From assembly GCF_026225065.1 (NCBI RefSeq), contig NZ_JAMFSB010000187.1:1-37435 (forward strand): 37,435 bases of DNA, given 5' to 3'. This stretch comes from Paraburkholderia sp. GTDB taxonomy: Bacteria > Pseudomonadota > Gammaproteobacteria > Burkholderiales > Burkholderiaceae. The translations under genes and the position numbers were made by a program. Below, piece by piece: positions 16,816 through 28,031 of the stretch (positions are counted from its first letter, which is position 1; each line of letters opens with the position of its first letter). The notes under the pieces were generated by a model. It saw only the letters and a program-made list of their open reading frames with translations, was not told the origin of the DNA and did no database searches.

Positions 16816-18966
16816 ATGTCAGCACCCGCAACCGGTCTCCCCGCAGGCGCGCCGTCCGGCCGTCGACAGATTCTCGTCACGTCAGCCCTTCCCTATGCGA
16901 ACGGGCAAATCCATATTGGCCATCTGGTCGAATATATCCAGACGGACATCTGGGTCCGGACGCTGCGAATGCACGGTCACGAGGTGTACTACGTCGGCGC
17001 CGACGATACGCACGGCACGCCGATCATGCTGCGGGCGGAAAAGGAAGGCATCACGCCGAAGCAGCTGATCGACCGCGTCTGGCAGGAACACAAGCGCGAT
17101 TTCGACAGCTTCGGCATTTCCTTCGACAATTATTATTCGACCGACTCGGAAGAGAACCGGGTTCTCAGCGAATCCATTTATACGGCGCTCAAGGACGCAG
17201 GCCTGATCGACGCGCGCGATATCGAACAGGCATACGACCCCGTCAAGGAAATGTTCCTGCCGGACCGGTTCATCAAGGGCGAGTGTCCGAAGTGCGGCGC
17301 GAAAGATCAGTACGGCGACAACTGCGAAGTGTGTGGTTCGACGTACCAACCGACCGAACTGATCAACCCGTACTCGGTCGTGTCCGGCGCCACGCCGATC
17401 CGCAAGACTTCGACGCACTATTTCTTCCGCCTCTCCGATCCGCGCTGCGAGAATTTCCTGCGCGGCTGGGTGGGTGGACTGGCGCAGCCCGAAGCCACCA
17501 ACAAGATGCGCGAATGGCTCGGCGACGCTGGTGAGGCGAAGCTGGCCGACTGGGATATTTCCCGTGATGCGCCTTACTTCGGCTTCGAGATTCCCGGCGC
17601 GCCGGGCAAGTACTTCTACGTGTGGCTGGACGCGCCGGTCGGCTATTACGCGAGCTTCAAGAACCTCGCGGAAAAGCGCGGCATCGATTTCGATGCGTGG
17701 GTTCGCAAGGGCTCGACCGCCGAGCAGTACCACTTCATCGGCAAAGACATCCTGTACTTCCACACGCTGTTCTGGCCCGCCATGCTCGAATTCTCGGGCC
17801 ATCGCACGCCGACCAACGTGTTCGCGCACGGCTTCCTGACGGTGGACGGCGCGAAGATGTCGAAGTCGCGCGGCACGTTTATCACGGCACAAAGCGTGAT
17901 CGACACTGGCCTGAATCCGGAATGGCTGCGCTACTATTTCGCCGCCAAGCTGAACAGCACGATGGAAGACCTCGACCTGAACCTCGACGATTTCCAGGCG
18001 CGCGTGAACAGCGATCTGGTCGGCAAGTATGTGAACATCGCGAGCCGTGCTGCGGGCTTTCTGATCAAGCGTTTCGAGGGGCGCGTGCAGGACAGCGCGA
18101 TGCAGCATCCGCTGCTCGGCACGCTGCGCGCGGCGATCCCGCAGATCGCAGCCAACTACGAGGCGCGCGAGTACAACCGCGCGCTGCGCCAGACCATGGA
18201 TCTGGCCGACGCCGTCAACGCTTACGTCGACACGGCCAAACCGTGGGATCAGGCGAAGGATCCGGCCAACGCGGTCGCGCTGCATGAAACCTGCAGCGTC
18301 AGCGTCGAGGCGTTCCGCCTGCTGTCGCTTGCGCTGAAACCGGTGCTGCCGAAGCTCGCGGAAGCCGTCGAAGGGTTCCTCGGCATCGAGGCGCTCAAGT
18401 GGTCCGATGCCGCCACGCCGCTGAGTTCCGAGCGTCCGATCAATGCGTATAAGCATCTGATGACGCGCGTCGATCCGAAGCAGATCGAAGCACTGCTGGC
18501 TGCGAACCGCGAGTCGCTGCAGGCTACTGATGCTGCGGCGCCTGCCGCCGCCGATGCGAAGACCAAAGCCAGGGCAAAAGCTGCTGCGGCCAGCGACAAA
18601 ACCGGCGCTGACGACGATGGCTCCGGCATCATCTCGATCGACGACTTTGCGAAGATCGATCTGCGCATTGCGAAGATCGTCGACTGCCGCGCGGTCGAAG
18701 GTTCGGACAAGCTGCTGCAACTGACGCTCGACGTCGGCGAGGAGAAAACCCGCAACGTGTTCTCCGGCATCAAGTCGGCCTATCAGCCGGAGCAACTGAT
18801 CGGCAAGCTGACGGTGATGGTGGCGAACCTCGCACCGCGCAAGATGAAGTTCGGGCTGTCGGAAGGAATGGTGCTGGCGGCATCGGCAACCGACGAGAAG
18901 GCCGAACCGGGCCTCTACATTCTCGAACCACATAGCGGCGCGAAGCCGGGCATGCGGGTCAAGTAA
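16816..18966 (+). CDS. metG: Methionyl-tRNA synthetase
   Basis: A 716-residue cytosolic enzyme that charges tRNA-Met and initiator tRNA. HIGH is at 33-36, KMSKS at 347-351, and the zinc knuckle has four Cys (157, 160, 170, 173). A long Ala/Lys-rich linker (about 575-600) joins the anticodon-binding part to a C-terminal EMAP/Trbp111-type tRNA-binding domain (from about 607, '[14 protein letters not shown]'), which mediates dimerisation. ATG 16816 follows the extended -10 by 35 bases and no strong Shine-Dalgarno is visible. It converges on tamB across a two-way terminator. Confidence 0.97.
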   Translation: MSAPATGLPAGAPSGRRQILVTSALPYANGQIHIGHLVEYIQTDIWVRTLRMHGHEVYYVGADDTHGTPIMLRAEKEGITPKQLIDRVWQEHKRDFDSFGISFDNYYSTDSEENRVLSESIYTALKDAGLIDARDIEQAYDPVKEMFLPDRFIKGECPKCGAKDQYGDNCEVCGSTYQPTELINPYSVVSGATPIRKTSTHYFFRLSDPRCENFLRGWVGGLAQPEATNKMREWLGDAGEAKLADWDISRDAPYFGFEIPGAPGKYFYVWLDAPVGYYASFKNLAEKRGIDFDAWVRKGSTAEQYHFIGKDILYFHTLFWPAMLEFSGHRTPTNVFAHGFLTVDGAKMSKSRGTFITAQSVIDTGLNPEWLRYYFAAKLNSTMEDLDLNLDDFQARVNSDLVGKYVNIASRAAGFLIKRFEGRVQDSAMQHPLLGTLRAAIPQIAANYEAREYNRALRQTMDLADAVNAYVDTAKPWDQAKDPANAVALHETCSVSVEAFRLLSLALKPVLPKLAEAVEGFLGIEALKWSDAATPLSSERPINAYKHLMTRVDPKQIEALLAANRESLQATDAAAPAAADAKTKARAKAAAASDKTGADDDGSGIISIDDFAKIDLRIAKIVDCRAVEGSDKLLQLTLDVGEEKTRNVFSGIKSAYQPEQLIGKLTVMVANLAPRKMKFGLSEGMVLAASATDEKAEPGLYILEPHSGAKPGMRVK

Positions 18967-19004
18967 GGCCGCGGCGCTGGTGGCGCTGCCACCACGTCAC
19001 TGGA

Positions 19005-19042
19005 AAAGCAAAAAGCACGTCGTTCGACGTGCTTTTTGCTTT
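19005..19042. terminator. Bidirectional terminator between metG and tamB
   Basis: An almost continuous hairpin: AGCAAAAAGCACGTCG (19007-19022), loop TT, and its perfect complement (19025-19040), extended by two A-T pairs. A-runs on one arm and T-runs on the other allow it to work for both convergent genes. Confidence 0.88.
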
Positions 19043-19070
19043 ATGGACATCGTAGGGCAACAGCATCGCC

Positions 19071-22000
19071 CTACTGCTTCGACTTGCCAAACCACGGCCA
19101 GCGATCGAAGCGCCGGGTGTACAACAGGTTCATCCCCTGGAACGTCCCGCCGTACGCCACCACCGACCAGTAGCGCGTCAGATTGACCGTCGCCTTGATC
19201 GCGTTGCTCGCCGACTGCAGACCCTGCTCATACCCAAGCACCAGCCACTGGTTGATGGCCTTCGACACCATCACCACCTGCGGATCCGTCAGCCCCACAT
19301 CGCTCGTGCCGATCGAAAACTCGTCGAGCCCGAACGTCTGCGCGATCCGCTTGCCTTGCGTATTGCCGAGCAACGCCAGCGCGGTCGTCATCGCGCTTTG
19401 CTGACCAAGGTTGTTGCCCTGATCGGTGCCGTGGCCAAACAGCAGCCATGACAGCTTTTCGTTGTCGGGCACGGACGGCTCCGAGATCAGCTTGGCGACC
19501 GGCGCGTCCACGGTACCGGTCACCTGCACGCCTGCCTCGACCTGCTGGTTGCGCCGCATCGCCAGAATGTTGATACCCGGATTGGCCACCGGACCGTTGA
19601 ACGTGAAGAAACCGTTTTCGATGTTCAGCTTGCGGCCGAACGCGGTATAGGTCGAGCCTTGCGTCACGCGCACGTCGCCCACTGCGCGCAACGGCGCATC
19701 CGGCGCGCTCAGCGCGGTGATCTTGCCGGTCAGGCCAAGGTCCGCGCCCTGACCGCGGAAGCGGAACTTGTTGCCCAGATTGATCTCGATGGTGGCAGTC
19801 GGCGCAAAGCGGCTCGCCGGCTTGTTGCCGGGGAGCACGCCCGGCTTCGCTTCGCCGGGCACCGTGCCGTCCGGCCGCACGACCACCACGTCGTCGCCGA
19901 GCTTGGGCGCCGCCTGCTCGGGCATGTCGAAGAGCGCGTGATCGACGGTGAATTTGCCGTTGATGTTCATGGCCCCCAGGTGCCCGCCGTTGGCCACGGT
20001 CGCGCTGCCCGAGAGCGACAGATTGCGGTCCGGCGCCGCGAACAGTTCCAGCTTGTCGGCGACGATGCTCGCGGTCAGATCGGGCTCCGAACCGTCGAGG
20101 CGCACTTTGCCAGTAGCGCGCAACGTGCCGGTTGCGCCGTGGAACTCAACCTGCTGGAAGTCGACCAGATTCTGCGACAACTCAATGCGGATCACCCCGT
20201 CCTTCAACTGGATGCCCTGATCAACGGCGGTGGCCGAGATGCCATCGCCCAGCAGCGATCCCGACACGCTTGGCTTCGCCACCGTGCCGCCAAGCGCGAG
20301 TTTCAGCGCGAGATGACCGTCGAGCATATAAGTCGGTCCGAGCAGACCGCCCGTTGTCTTCAGCGACGGCACATTGGCGTCGATGTTGCCCGTGAGGGGC
20401 GCCTCGTCGTTGACGCTCAATGCACCGTTGTTCATCGCAAGCGTCGTGTGGGCGTCGGCGTCGATCACGCCGATCCGGCTCGCCTGCGCATGCACCGTCG
20501 CGTTCAGGCGATTGCCGGCGCTGAAGTCGACGCGCGCCGAAAGATCGGTGATACCCATCGATGCAAGACCGTTGCCGATTTCCACCGTCACATCGCCGCC
20601 GCGGCGCTTCAACTGGATGTGGCCGCTCGCCGTGCTGCCCAACGCAAAGTCCCAGTCGCCGTCGAACACCAGATCGGTTTTCACCGGCGGCGGCTCGCCG
20701 GTGAACTCCTGCTGGATCGCCATCAGGCGCGCCACCGAAACACCCGTCAACGAACCGGCCGACTGGATGCGTCCGTGGTCCAGCGCGAACGATTTCAGAT
20801 CGAGCACCGCACCTTCCAGCGTCAGCCGCGTCGCGCCGAGCGTCACGTGGTTGGGTGCGGCGCTGATGGTTAGCGGCGACTCGAGATTGAGCGAGGGCGT
20901 GCCGCGATTCTGCAACTGCGTGACGGTGCCATCCCAGGCCGTGCCTTGGGATGTGTCGGAGAGGCGGCCATTGGCCGCCAGCGTCAGGTCGAGCGGCCGC
21001 TGATACAGTGTGCCGACCGCCTGGGCTTGCAGCGTATGGTGCGCGCGCGTGCCGTTCAGGCGCGCACTGAGCGTCGACAGTTCCACGCCGTTCGTGCTCA
21101 GATCGCGCGCGTCGGTCGTGAAGACCATCGCGCCGTTGGCACCGTCGCGCAACTCGGCGTGGCCCTCCGCGTGGCCGAGCTTGTTCGCGCCGAACACGAC
21201 GCTATCGGCCTTGTAGTCCAGCGTGACATTCGGATGCGCAAACGAGCCGGTTACATCGCCGTTGGCGGCGACCTGGCCGGCCAGACCGAAGCCGAGGCGC
21301 TCGATTTGCGGGGCATCCGCGCGAAACCGCAGCCGGTCTCCCGGCGCGCCGAAACTGCCTTGCAGATCGACCTGATTGCCTGCGACTGACAGCGTGAGCT
21401 TGCTCGGCAGAATCCGCGAACCCGCCAGCTGGATCGTGCCGCCGCCGGTCATCGGCAGGTCGTCGTAGACGCTCTCGCCGAGTTTGATCTCAGCCTTGGT
21501 CGTGAACGTAGGGCCGAGCACGCCGGCTGCCGTGATCGTGCCGTTGACGCGCGCCTGGATCTTGGGCGACGGTGACGACGACGGCTTTGCGGCGGGCGCC
21601 GGGCGCTTTGCCGCAGGCGCCGGGGCTTTTGCTGGCGTAGCCTTGGCAACGTCGCCACGTCCCTTGCCATTGTTCGCTGTTCCGCTGGCTGGCGAGCGCG
21701 AAGGCATCTGCGAAGTCAGCCCAAGCGGATCGAAATCGGTCAGTTGTGCTTTCAGGTTGTATGTGGAACTGGCGTCGTGCTTGATAGCGCCCGAGAGGTC
21801 GATCCGGCCACGGCCCGATGTGATCCGCACATCGCTAAAGCTCATGCGCGCCGGGTCAAACGTGATTTTCCCCTGCGCGCGCAGCGCGGCCTTGGGGTCG
21901 GCGAGATCGAGTGTGATGCTCTGCACGTCGTCATTCAGGCGAATGCCGATCGGCCCGGCAAGTTGGGTTGGGCGCACGCTCGCCTCGAGCGCGTTCAGGT

Positions 22001-23195
22001 CAAGACCGGCCACATGCAGATCGAGTTGGCCACGCTTGCCGGTCAGTGCGCCCGCACCGGTGAGCGTTGCGTTCTTCACGAGCCGCACGTTCAGGTTCGA
22101 GATGCTCTGGGCGTGCGCGTCGAGCCGCACGTCGGTATGCGCTTCGATCAGCGGCAGCAGATGTTCGTCGATGGCGCCCGGTTTCGCGTTGACGATCGAC
22201 ACCTGGCCAGCGACGACGAAGCCGGCGGCGGATTTCGCTCCGACAACCGGCTGCAGATCCGCCCGCACCGCCAGATCCGCCAACGGCGCACCAGGTGCGA
22301 AGGCCTGCGGGTTAATGTGATCGAACGTCAACGTCGCGCGCTGCAGCGGCACCTCGGCAAACGGCGTCGCCTCCACGTGCGCGTGGCCCGCGAGTTTCAT
22401 GCCGCTCGCATCCAGCTCCGCCACCAGCGTCTCGAGCGTACCGCTCAGCCGACCGCTGACCTGCACCGGCTCCTCATTGACCTTGCCTGAGTAGCCAATA
22501 TTGCCGCTCAACGGAAACGGCCGCACCCCATCCAGTTTCGCCGCCGCCGTCACCGAGCCAAATGGCGTGTTAAGCCGATCGATCGCGGCTTCGTGATGCT
22601 GCCCATCGCTGCGTCCATGGAAAATGAAGTGCGAATACTCCGATGTCGCCCCGCCCTGATGCAGCAGCAGCGTATCGACCCGCACGTCGCGTATTTCGAT
22701 CTGCATCGGCAAACGCAGGTCCTTCGGCAAACTCATCGGCGAACTGCTGCTGGATGAGGACGGGCCGATGCGCGCGTCGATGGTGCCCACGTGCAGATAG
22801 TCGATCGCAAACCGCCACGGCCGACCGCTCACGGCCCAGCGTCCGTCGACCTTGTCCACCTTGATGTCCGTACCGCTGCCATCGAGACTGCGCCACTCCA
22901 CCTCATGCAGCCGCAGGCCCGTGACCAACGACCCGCCGTCCAGCGTGCCGGCGAGGCGGCCACCCAGCAGCCTCACCGCGGCCTGCCACGCGTAGGCGGT
23001 GCCGCGTTCAGTCGCGACCGCGCCGTATAGCGTTCCCGCCAGCAATGCCATCAGCACAACCGGCACACCCATAAACCACGCGAGCAGCTTCCACAACCGG
23101 CGCTTGCGGCGCGCGGGAGGCGGCGTCTCAGAACCGCCCGGCGTTGCGTCACCGGGTGTCTGCGGAGGAGGGGTGGCGGAAGAATCCGTCGTCAT
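19071..23195 (-). CDS. tamB: TamB: translocation and assembly module inner-membrane component
   Basis: A 1374-residue AsmA/DUF490-type protein. One N-terminal transmembrane segment (about 35-58, 'LLAWFMGVPVVLMALLAGTL') anchors it in the inner membrane; the rest is a long periplasmic beta-rich groove. The C-terminal DUF490 domain ends with 'PDNEKLSWLLFGHG', 'FSIGTSDVG' and a final beta-strand resembling a barrel-binding tail. It partners TamA in inserting outer-membrane proteins and is also implicated in lipid transport. A low-complexity Pro/Ala/Lys/Ser stretch at about 500-545 interrupts the beta-taco. It lies 60 bases downstream of tamA on the same strand, so they are co-transcribed. No clear ribosome-binding site precedes ATG 23195. 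Confidence 0.93.
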   Translation of the reverse strand: MTTDSSATPPPQTPGDATPGGSETPPPARRKRRLWKLLAWFMGVPVVLMALLAGTLYGAVATERGTAYAWQAAVRLLGGRLAGTLDGGSLVTGLRLHEVEWRSLDGSGTDIKVDKVDGRWAVSGRPWRFAIDYLHVGTIDARIGPSSSSSSSPMSLPKDLRLPMQIEIRDVRVDTLLLHQGGATSEYSHFIFHGRSDGQHHEAAIDRLNTPFGSVTAAAKLDGVRPFPLSGNIGYSGKVNEEPVQVSGRLSGTLETLVAELDASGMKLAGHAHVEATPFAEVPLQRATLTFDHINPQAFAPGAPLADLAVRADLQPVVGAKSAAGFVVAGQVSIVNAKPGAIDEHLLPLIEAHTDVRLDAHAQSISNLNVRLVKNATLTGAGALTGKRGQLDLHVAGLDLNALEASVRPTQLAGPIGIRLNDDVQSITLDLADPKAALRAQGKITFDPARMSFSDVRITSGRGRIDLSGAIKHDASSTYNLKAQLTDFDPLGLTSQMPSRSPASGTANNGKGRGDVAKATPAKAPAPAAKRPAPAAKPSSSPSPKIQARVNGTITAAGVLGPTFTTKAEIKLGESVYDDLPMTGGGTIQLAGSRILPSKLTLSVAGNQVDLQGSFGAPGDRLRFRADAPQIERLGFGLAGQVAANGDVTGSFAHPNVTLDYKADSVVFGANKLGHAEGHAELRDGANGAMVFTTDARDLSTNGVELSTLSARLNGTRAHHTLQAQAVGTLYQRPLDLTLAANGRLSDTSQGTAWDGTVTQLQNRGTPSLNLESPLTISAAPNHVTLGATRLTLEGAVLDLKSFALDHGRIQSAGSLTGVSVARLMAIQQEFTGEPPPVKTDLVFDGDWDFALGSTASGHIQLKRRGGDVTVEIGNGLASMGITDLSARVDFSAGNRLNATVHAQASRIGVIDADAHTTLAMNNGALSVNDEAPLTGNIDANVPSLKTTGGLLGPTYMLDGHLALKLALGGTVAKPSVSGSLLGDGISATAVDQGIQLKDGVIRIELSQNLVDFQQVEFHGATGTLRATGKVRLDGSEPDLTASIVADKLELFAAPDRNLSLSGSATVANGGHLGAMNINGKFTVDHALFDMPEQAAPKLGDDVVVVRPDGTVPGEAKPGVLPGNKPASRFAPTATIEINLGNKFRFRGQGADLGLTGKITALSAPDAPLRAVGDVRVTQGSTYTAFGRKLNIENGFFTFNGPVANPGINILAMRRNQQVEAGVQVTGTVDAPVAKLISEPSVPDNEKLSWLLFGHGTDQGNNLGQQSAMTTALALLGNTQGKRIAQTFGLDEFSIGTSDVGLTDPQVVMVSKAINQWLVLGYEQGLQSASNAIKATVNLTRYWSVVAYGGTFQGMNLLYTRRFDRWPWFGKSKQ

Positions 23196-23255
23196 ACTCG
23201 AGCCATGCGAATCACGATGCCTGAAGCTAAAGTCACTGCAGTTAGAAGTAAAAGA

Positions 23256-25091
23256 TCAAAACGCGATGCCCAACGTCAGATACGGCCGGAACTCCTTGTT
23301 ACGAATCCCATACGCAAGGTCGACGTTCACCGGCCCAACCGGACTGCGCCAACGCGCGCCAAAACCCACGCCCGGGTAAAACACTTTCTCGCCCCATGTG
23401 TCGGTGGCCGTGCCGATGTCGAAGAACACCGCGCCGCCCCAGTCATGGGTGAACCAGTGCTGATATTCGCTCGACGCGGTGATCAGGTATTTGGTCGGCA
23501 GCACCGAGCCGTCGACGTTATTGCCGATGCCTTCGTAGCTATAGCCACGCACCGAGTTCGAGCCGCCAGCCCGGAATAGCAGCGAGGCCGGAATGCCGCT
23601 CGAGCCGCCCGACGTGAACACACCGCCGAATTCAGCGCGTATCAACACGAGATCGGATTTGCCCACCGGGAAGTACTGCTGGGCGCGTGCGTAGAGACGC
23701 CCGAAGGTCTGATCGGCCAGCGCCCCCTTGACGGCGAAACCCGCTTCGACGTGAATCAGGTTGCCGGAGCGCGGAAACAACGGGTCGTCGGTATTGCGGC
23801 GCGTCCAGGTCCACGCGGGCACGAGTGCGTGGGCGATAATCGGCCCGACCGGCGCATTCTGGTCGAGCCGGTCGTCGTAATAGAAGAGCGAATAGCCGTA
23901 GTCGAGGTACTGCGACGTGCGGGTGGTTTGCACGCCGGCGCGAACACTGTAGATGCGGGTATCGGACACATTGGTGGTGCCATAAGAGGCCAGCACGCTG
24001 TTGGTCCACGCGCGCTCGCCCGGCGGCATGGACAGCTGGATCTGGCCGAACTGCTCGATCTGGTCGATCCGCCCGCTCACCGTGAATGGATACGCCGCGC
24101 CGAAGGTGTTCAGATACGAGTAGTTGCCCTGCACCTGCGGACCGGTATCCGTGGCGTAACCCACGCCGCCGCGGATGCTGTTGTACGGATACTCGCTGAC
24201 CTTCACCCGCACCGGCGTCTCAAGCGGCTTGGCCGGGTCGTTGCCGACGTCGATCGCCACACTCGCGTAGTACGGTGTGTTCTGCAACTGGCGCTGCAGT
24301 TCGGCCACCCGCTGCACGTCGTAAATGGCGCCGACGGAAATCGGATTCACGTTGTCGACGATCTTCGCGGGATAGCGCTCGGTGCCCACCACTTCGAGCT
24401 TGCCCATCGTGAAGGTCGGACCGCTGTCGAAGGTGACGGACAGCTTCGCCTGATGCGTGCGCGGATCGATACGCGCCTGAGACTGCGTGATCTTAGCGGC
24501 GACGTAGCGGCGCGCTTGCAGCGCCCGGAGCGACGCGCTTTTTGCATCGTCCCAGCCGCCCTGCGAGAACGGGTCACCTTCATGCAGCGAAAAGGCGAAG
24601 CGGGTGGCGTTTTCCTGCGCCGGGTCTTCGGTCAGCACCGGCCCGTTGAATGAAAGCGTAACGGAAGAAATCGTGGTCTGCGGACCGGGATCGACGCTCA
24701 CCGTGACACGCTTCTTGCCGTCGACCGTACGAACGTCGGTGCGCACCACCGGTGAGAAATAGCCCGCGGTAGCGGTCAGGTCTCGCACCTGCTGCGGAGT
24801 CGCGGTGACCAGAAAGCCGAACTGGTCGTCGCTGACATCGTCGCGTTTGGCGAAGCGGGCGAGATCCAGATGCTCCTCGAGCAGCTTGCGCACCGCGCGC
24901 GGTGAGGCCTGGATATCGACCTTGTAGGCCGCGCGCGCCTCGCCCGCAGCGAACGCCAGCCAGACCACGCCCAGCGTCAGCCATGCGCGCAGCAGCCACG
25001 CTGCGCCCGGCGCGTGGCGCGCGAGCCGACCGCGCCGCGCAGCCGGTTTGCCATGTTGCACACGCGACGGTTCGATCGCACAGCCCGCCAA
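23256..25091 (-). CDS. tamA: TamA: Omp85-family outer-membrane assembly factor
   Basis: A 611-residue Omp85-family protein. A signal peptide ends at 'GEARA-AYK' (about residue 54), followed by POTRA domains (about 55-270; 'FTMGKLEVVGTERYP' marks a POTRA start) and a 16-strand barrel with the lid-loop motif region 'RAGGSNSVRGYSYEGIG' and the C-terminal 'DLAYGIRNKEFRPYLTLGIAF', ending in Phe as outer-membrane proteins do. The start is a TTG at 25091: GGAGG lies 6 bases upstream, and no ATG occurs in frame before the mature protein; GTG at 25061 is an alternative. It forms the TAM complex with TamB, encoded next. Confidence 0.92.
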   Translation of the reverse strand: MAGCAIEPSRVQHGKPAARRGRLARHAPGAAWLLRAWLTLGVVWLAFAAGEARAAYKVDIQASPRAVRKLLEEHLDLARFAKRDDVSDDQFGFLVTATPQQVRDLTATAGYFSPVVRTDVRTVDGKKRVTVSVDPGPQTTISSVTLSFNGPVLTEDPAQENATRFAFSLHEGDPFSQGGWDDAKSASLRALQARRYVAAKITQSQARIDPRTHQAKLSVTFDSGPTFTMGKLEVVGTERYPAKIVDNVNPISVGAIYDVQRVAELQRQLQNTPYYASVAIDVGNDPAKPLETPVRVKVSEYPYNSIRGGVGYATDTGPQVQGNYSYLNTFGAAYPFTVSGRIDQIEQFGQIQLSMPPGERAWTNSVLASYGTTNVSDTRIYSVRAGVQTTRTSQYLDYGYSLFYYDDRLDQNAPVGPIIAHALVPAWTWTRRNTDDPLFPRSGNLIHVEAGFAVKGALADQTFGRLYARAQQYFPVGKSDLVLIRAEFGGVFTSGGSSGIPASLLFRAGGSNSVRGYSYEGIGNNVDGSVLPTKYLITASSEYQHWFTHDWGGAVFFDIGTATDTWGEKVFYPGVGFGARWRSPVGPVNVDLAYGIRNKEFRPYLTLGIAF

Positions 25092-25398
25092 ACAGGACCT
25101 CCGCGGCCGTTGTTAATGAATGATTCCGCTTGCCGGCCGCTGCGGCGGCCCGAAGCTCGCTATTTGACCACATCGGCGGCGCCTCGCGGTCATCTCGAAA
25201 TTGGCGGAGGCGGCCTATCCACGCCCTCCCCGCCTGTCCTGGCATAGGCTCTGCAGTCGCGGCTCGCCCGGCTTGGACGTGGCAAGCGGGCCGATGTTCC
25301 GCGAGTTTTCGCCCGCAGGCGACGCTTGCTGTAAAATTGCGTCGACCCGAGCGACGGTCTCAATAACCGCCGCCACTTTCCCATACGGACGTTGAGCC
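25092..25398. other. Divergent promoter interval between tamA and the DUF3460 gene
   Basis: About 307 bases without a supported gene. TGTAAAAT (25330-25337) is a good extended -10 for the plus-strand operon, placing the start of transcription about 55 bases before the DUF3460 ATG. On the minus side only the strong GGAGG for tamA is clear. Confidence 0.45.
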
Positions 25399-25584
25399 AT
25401 GTATCAATCGGACATCACACAGTTCCTGAATCAGTTGAAGGAACAAAAGCCCACTCTCGAGGCGGAACAGCGCCGCGGCCGTTCGCTGCTGTGGGACAAG
25501 CAGCCGGTCGACCTCGAGGAGCGCGCCGAACAGCAAGCCTCGCGCGTGCAACAGACCTCCTACCAGTACTACCAGAACTTCTGA
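25399..25584 (+). CDS. DUF3460 family small protein
   Basis: A 61-residue soluble protein matching the DUF3460 family, which is largely confined to Burkholderiales: 'MYQSDITQFLNQLKEQKP' at the start, 'EQRRGRSLLWDK' in the middle and a Gln/Tyr-rich end. Function is unknown. It precedes scpA by two bases, an arrangement I recall from related genomes, so it may be expressed with the condensin subunit. The window's longer overlapping frame at 25392 is the scpA frame read too far upstream and should not be used. Confidence 0.88.
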   Translation: MYQSDITQFLNQLKEQKPTLEAEQRRGRSLLWDKQPVDLEERAEQQASRVQQTSYQYYQNF

Positions 25585-25586
25585 GC

Positions 25587-26462
25587 GTGAGTTCTGCCGA
25601 CGAGGCCCGCGCCGCCAAAGCGGCGCAGCCCGACGCTGCGCTCGCCGCGCCCGCGACCGATTCGACGACCAATACCGTCGACGGCATTGCGTTTGCACGC
25701 CTGTACGGCGAGCCGCTCTTCAAGCTGCCGACGGATCTGTACATCCCGCCGGACGCGCTCGAGGTCTTCCTCGAAACGTTCGAAGGCCCGCTGGATCTGT
25801 TGCTGTATCTGATCCGCAAGCAGAACTTCAACGTGCTCGACATCCCGATGGCGGATGTCACCACGCAGTATCTGGGCTACGTTGAGCAGTTGCGGGAGAC
25901 CAATCTCGAACTCGCGTCGGAATATCTGCTGATGGCGGCGATGCTGATCGAGATCAAGTCGCGCATGCTGCTGCCGGTCAAGAAGGCGGATACCGGCGAG
26001 GAAACCGAAGATCCGCGGGCCGAACTCGTGCGGCGCCTGCTCGAATACGAGCAGATGAAGCTCGCGGCCCGGCGTATCGATCACCTGCCGCAACTCGGCC
26101 GCGACTTCCTGCGCGCTGACGTCTATATCGAGCAGAGCATCACACCGCGCTTCCCGGACGTGAACAGCGAAGATCTGCGCGCCGCCTGGGCGGACGTGAT
26201 CAAACGCGCGAAGCTCGTGCAGCACCACCGGATCTCGCGTGAAGAACTGTCGGTGCGCGAGCACATGAGCGTGATCCTGCGCCGGCTGCAGAATGCGCGC
26301 TTCATGGAGTTCTCGGAGCTGTTCGATACGACGCGCGGCGTGCCGGTGGTGGTGGTCAACTTCATCGCCATGCTGGAGTTGTCGCGCGAATCGCTGATCG
26401 AAATCACCCAGGCCGAGCCGTTCGCGCCCATCTACGTGCGGCTTGCCTACCTGCCGGCATAA
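25587..26462 (+). CDS. scpA: ScpA: segregation and condensation protein A
   Basis: A 291-residue kleisin subunit of the SMC-ScpAB chromosome condensation complex. The conserved block 'FEGPLDLLLYLIRKQNFNVLDIPMADVTTQYL' region (about 64-95) is the ScpA hallmark, and 'EYLLMAAMLIEIKSRMLLP' follows. I choose GTG 25587, two bases after the DUF3460 stop, because the next in-frame ATG lies inside the conserved core; the reading frame upstream is only the DUF3460 region in the wrong frame. An extended acidic/Ala-rich N-terminus of about 45 residues is normal for this genus. scpB is not adjacent; panC and panD follow. Confidence 0.88.
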   Translation: MSSADEARAAKAAQPDAALAAPATDSTTNTVDGIAFARLYGEPLFKLPTDLYIPPDALEVFLETFEGPLDLLLYLIRKQNFNVLDIPMADVTTQYLGYVEQLRETNLELASEYLLMAAMLIEIKSRMLLPVKKADTGEETEDPRAELVRRLLEYEQMKLAARRIDHLPQLGRDFLRADVYIEQSITPRFPDVNSEDLRAAWADVIKRAKLVQHHRISREELSVREHMSVILRRLQNARFMEFSELFDTTRGVPVVVVNFIAMLELSRESLIEITQAEPFAPIYVRLAYLPA

Positions 26463-26591
26463 GCGGCCGTTGGCGTTAGAGGCGCGCTTCACTTCGGTGC
26501 GCCGATCCGCAGGCACAGCGCGCGCAAATCCACTACAATCCCGCGCTCCGAACCCGTCATCACCGGAATGGGAGCCTGGCCGCCGAAATGA

Positions 26592-27488
<897 letters not shown>

Positions 27489-27527
27489 CCAACAGAACAC
27501 CTCGAAAACGGCCCCAAGAGAACCGTC

Positions 27528-27914
27528 ATGCAACGTCACATGCTGAAGTCGAAAATTCACCGCGTCGCGGTTACACACTGCGAGCTGCATTACGAAGGCT
27601 CGTGCGCGATCGATGAGGATCTGCTCGATGCCGCGAATATCGTCGAGAACGAACGCATCGATATCTGGAACATCAACAACGGCGAGCGTTTCTCGACCTA
27701 CGCGATCAAGGGTGAGCGCGGCAGCGGGATGATCTCGCTGAATGGTTCGGCGGCGCGGCGCGCGCAACTGGGCGACCTGGTGATCATCGCCGCCTTTGCG
27801 ATGGTGGAAGAAGGTGAACTGAAGGCGGGCTGGAAGCCGGATCTGGTGTTCGTCGACGACAAGAACAAGATCAAGGGCAGCCGCGACCACGTGCCCACCC
27901 AGAACTGGACCTGA
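27528..27914 (+). CDS. panD: Aspartate 1-decarboxylase (pyruvoyl-dependent)
   Basis: A 128-residue proenzyme that decarboxylates aspartate to beta-alanine for pantothenate and CoA. It self-cleaves between Gly24 and Ser25 in 'YEGSCAID' to form the pyruvoyl group, and the numbering agrees with E. coli PanD, which supports ATG 27528 as the start. Lys9 ('SKIHR'), Tyr58-like '[13 protein letters not shown]' and 'NGSAARRAQ' are the conserved active-site segments. It is the last gene of the plus-strand group; a stem (GCAGCAG 27995-28001 / CTGCTGC 28025-28031) lies before the convergent parA gene. Confidence 0.96.
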   Translation: MQRHMLKSKIHRVAVTHCELHYEGSCAIDEDLLDAANIVENERIDIWNINNGERFSTYAIKGERGSGMISLNGSAARRAQLGDLVIIAAFAMVEEGELKAGWKPDLVFVDDKNKIKGSRDHVPTQNWT

Positions 27915-28031
27915 GCTGGCGGTGAAGTGAAGGCGCGTCATGCAAACGCCGCGTCTGCCGCAAGCGCATAAAGCGTATGCGAAGCGCCTGCCTCGCAGCA
28001 GCCCGCGCCGCTGCCCCGGTCGGCCTGCTGC

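Noticed and set aside
16882..18933. 683-codon minus-strand open frame opposite metG
   Set aside because: Antisense shadow of metG with no motif.
27965..27981. CGCATA-AAGCG-TATGCG hairpin and AAGCG repeats after panD
   Set aside because: Short, no T-run; too weak to call as a terminator or repeat element.
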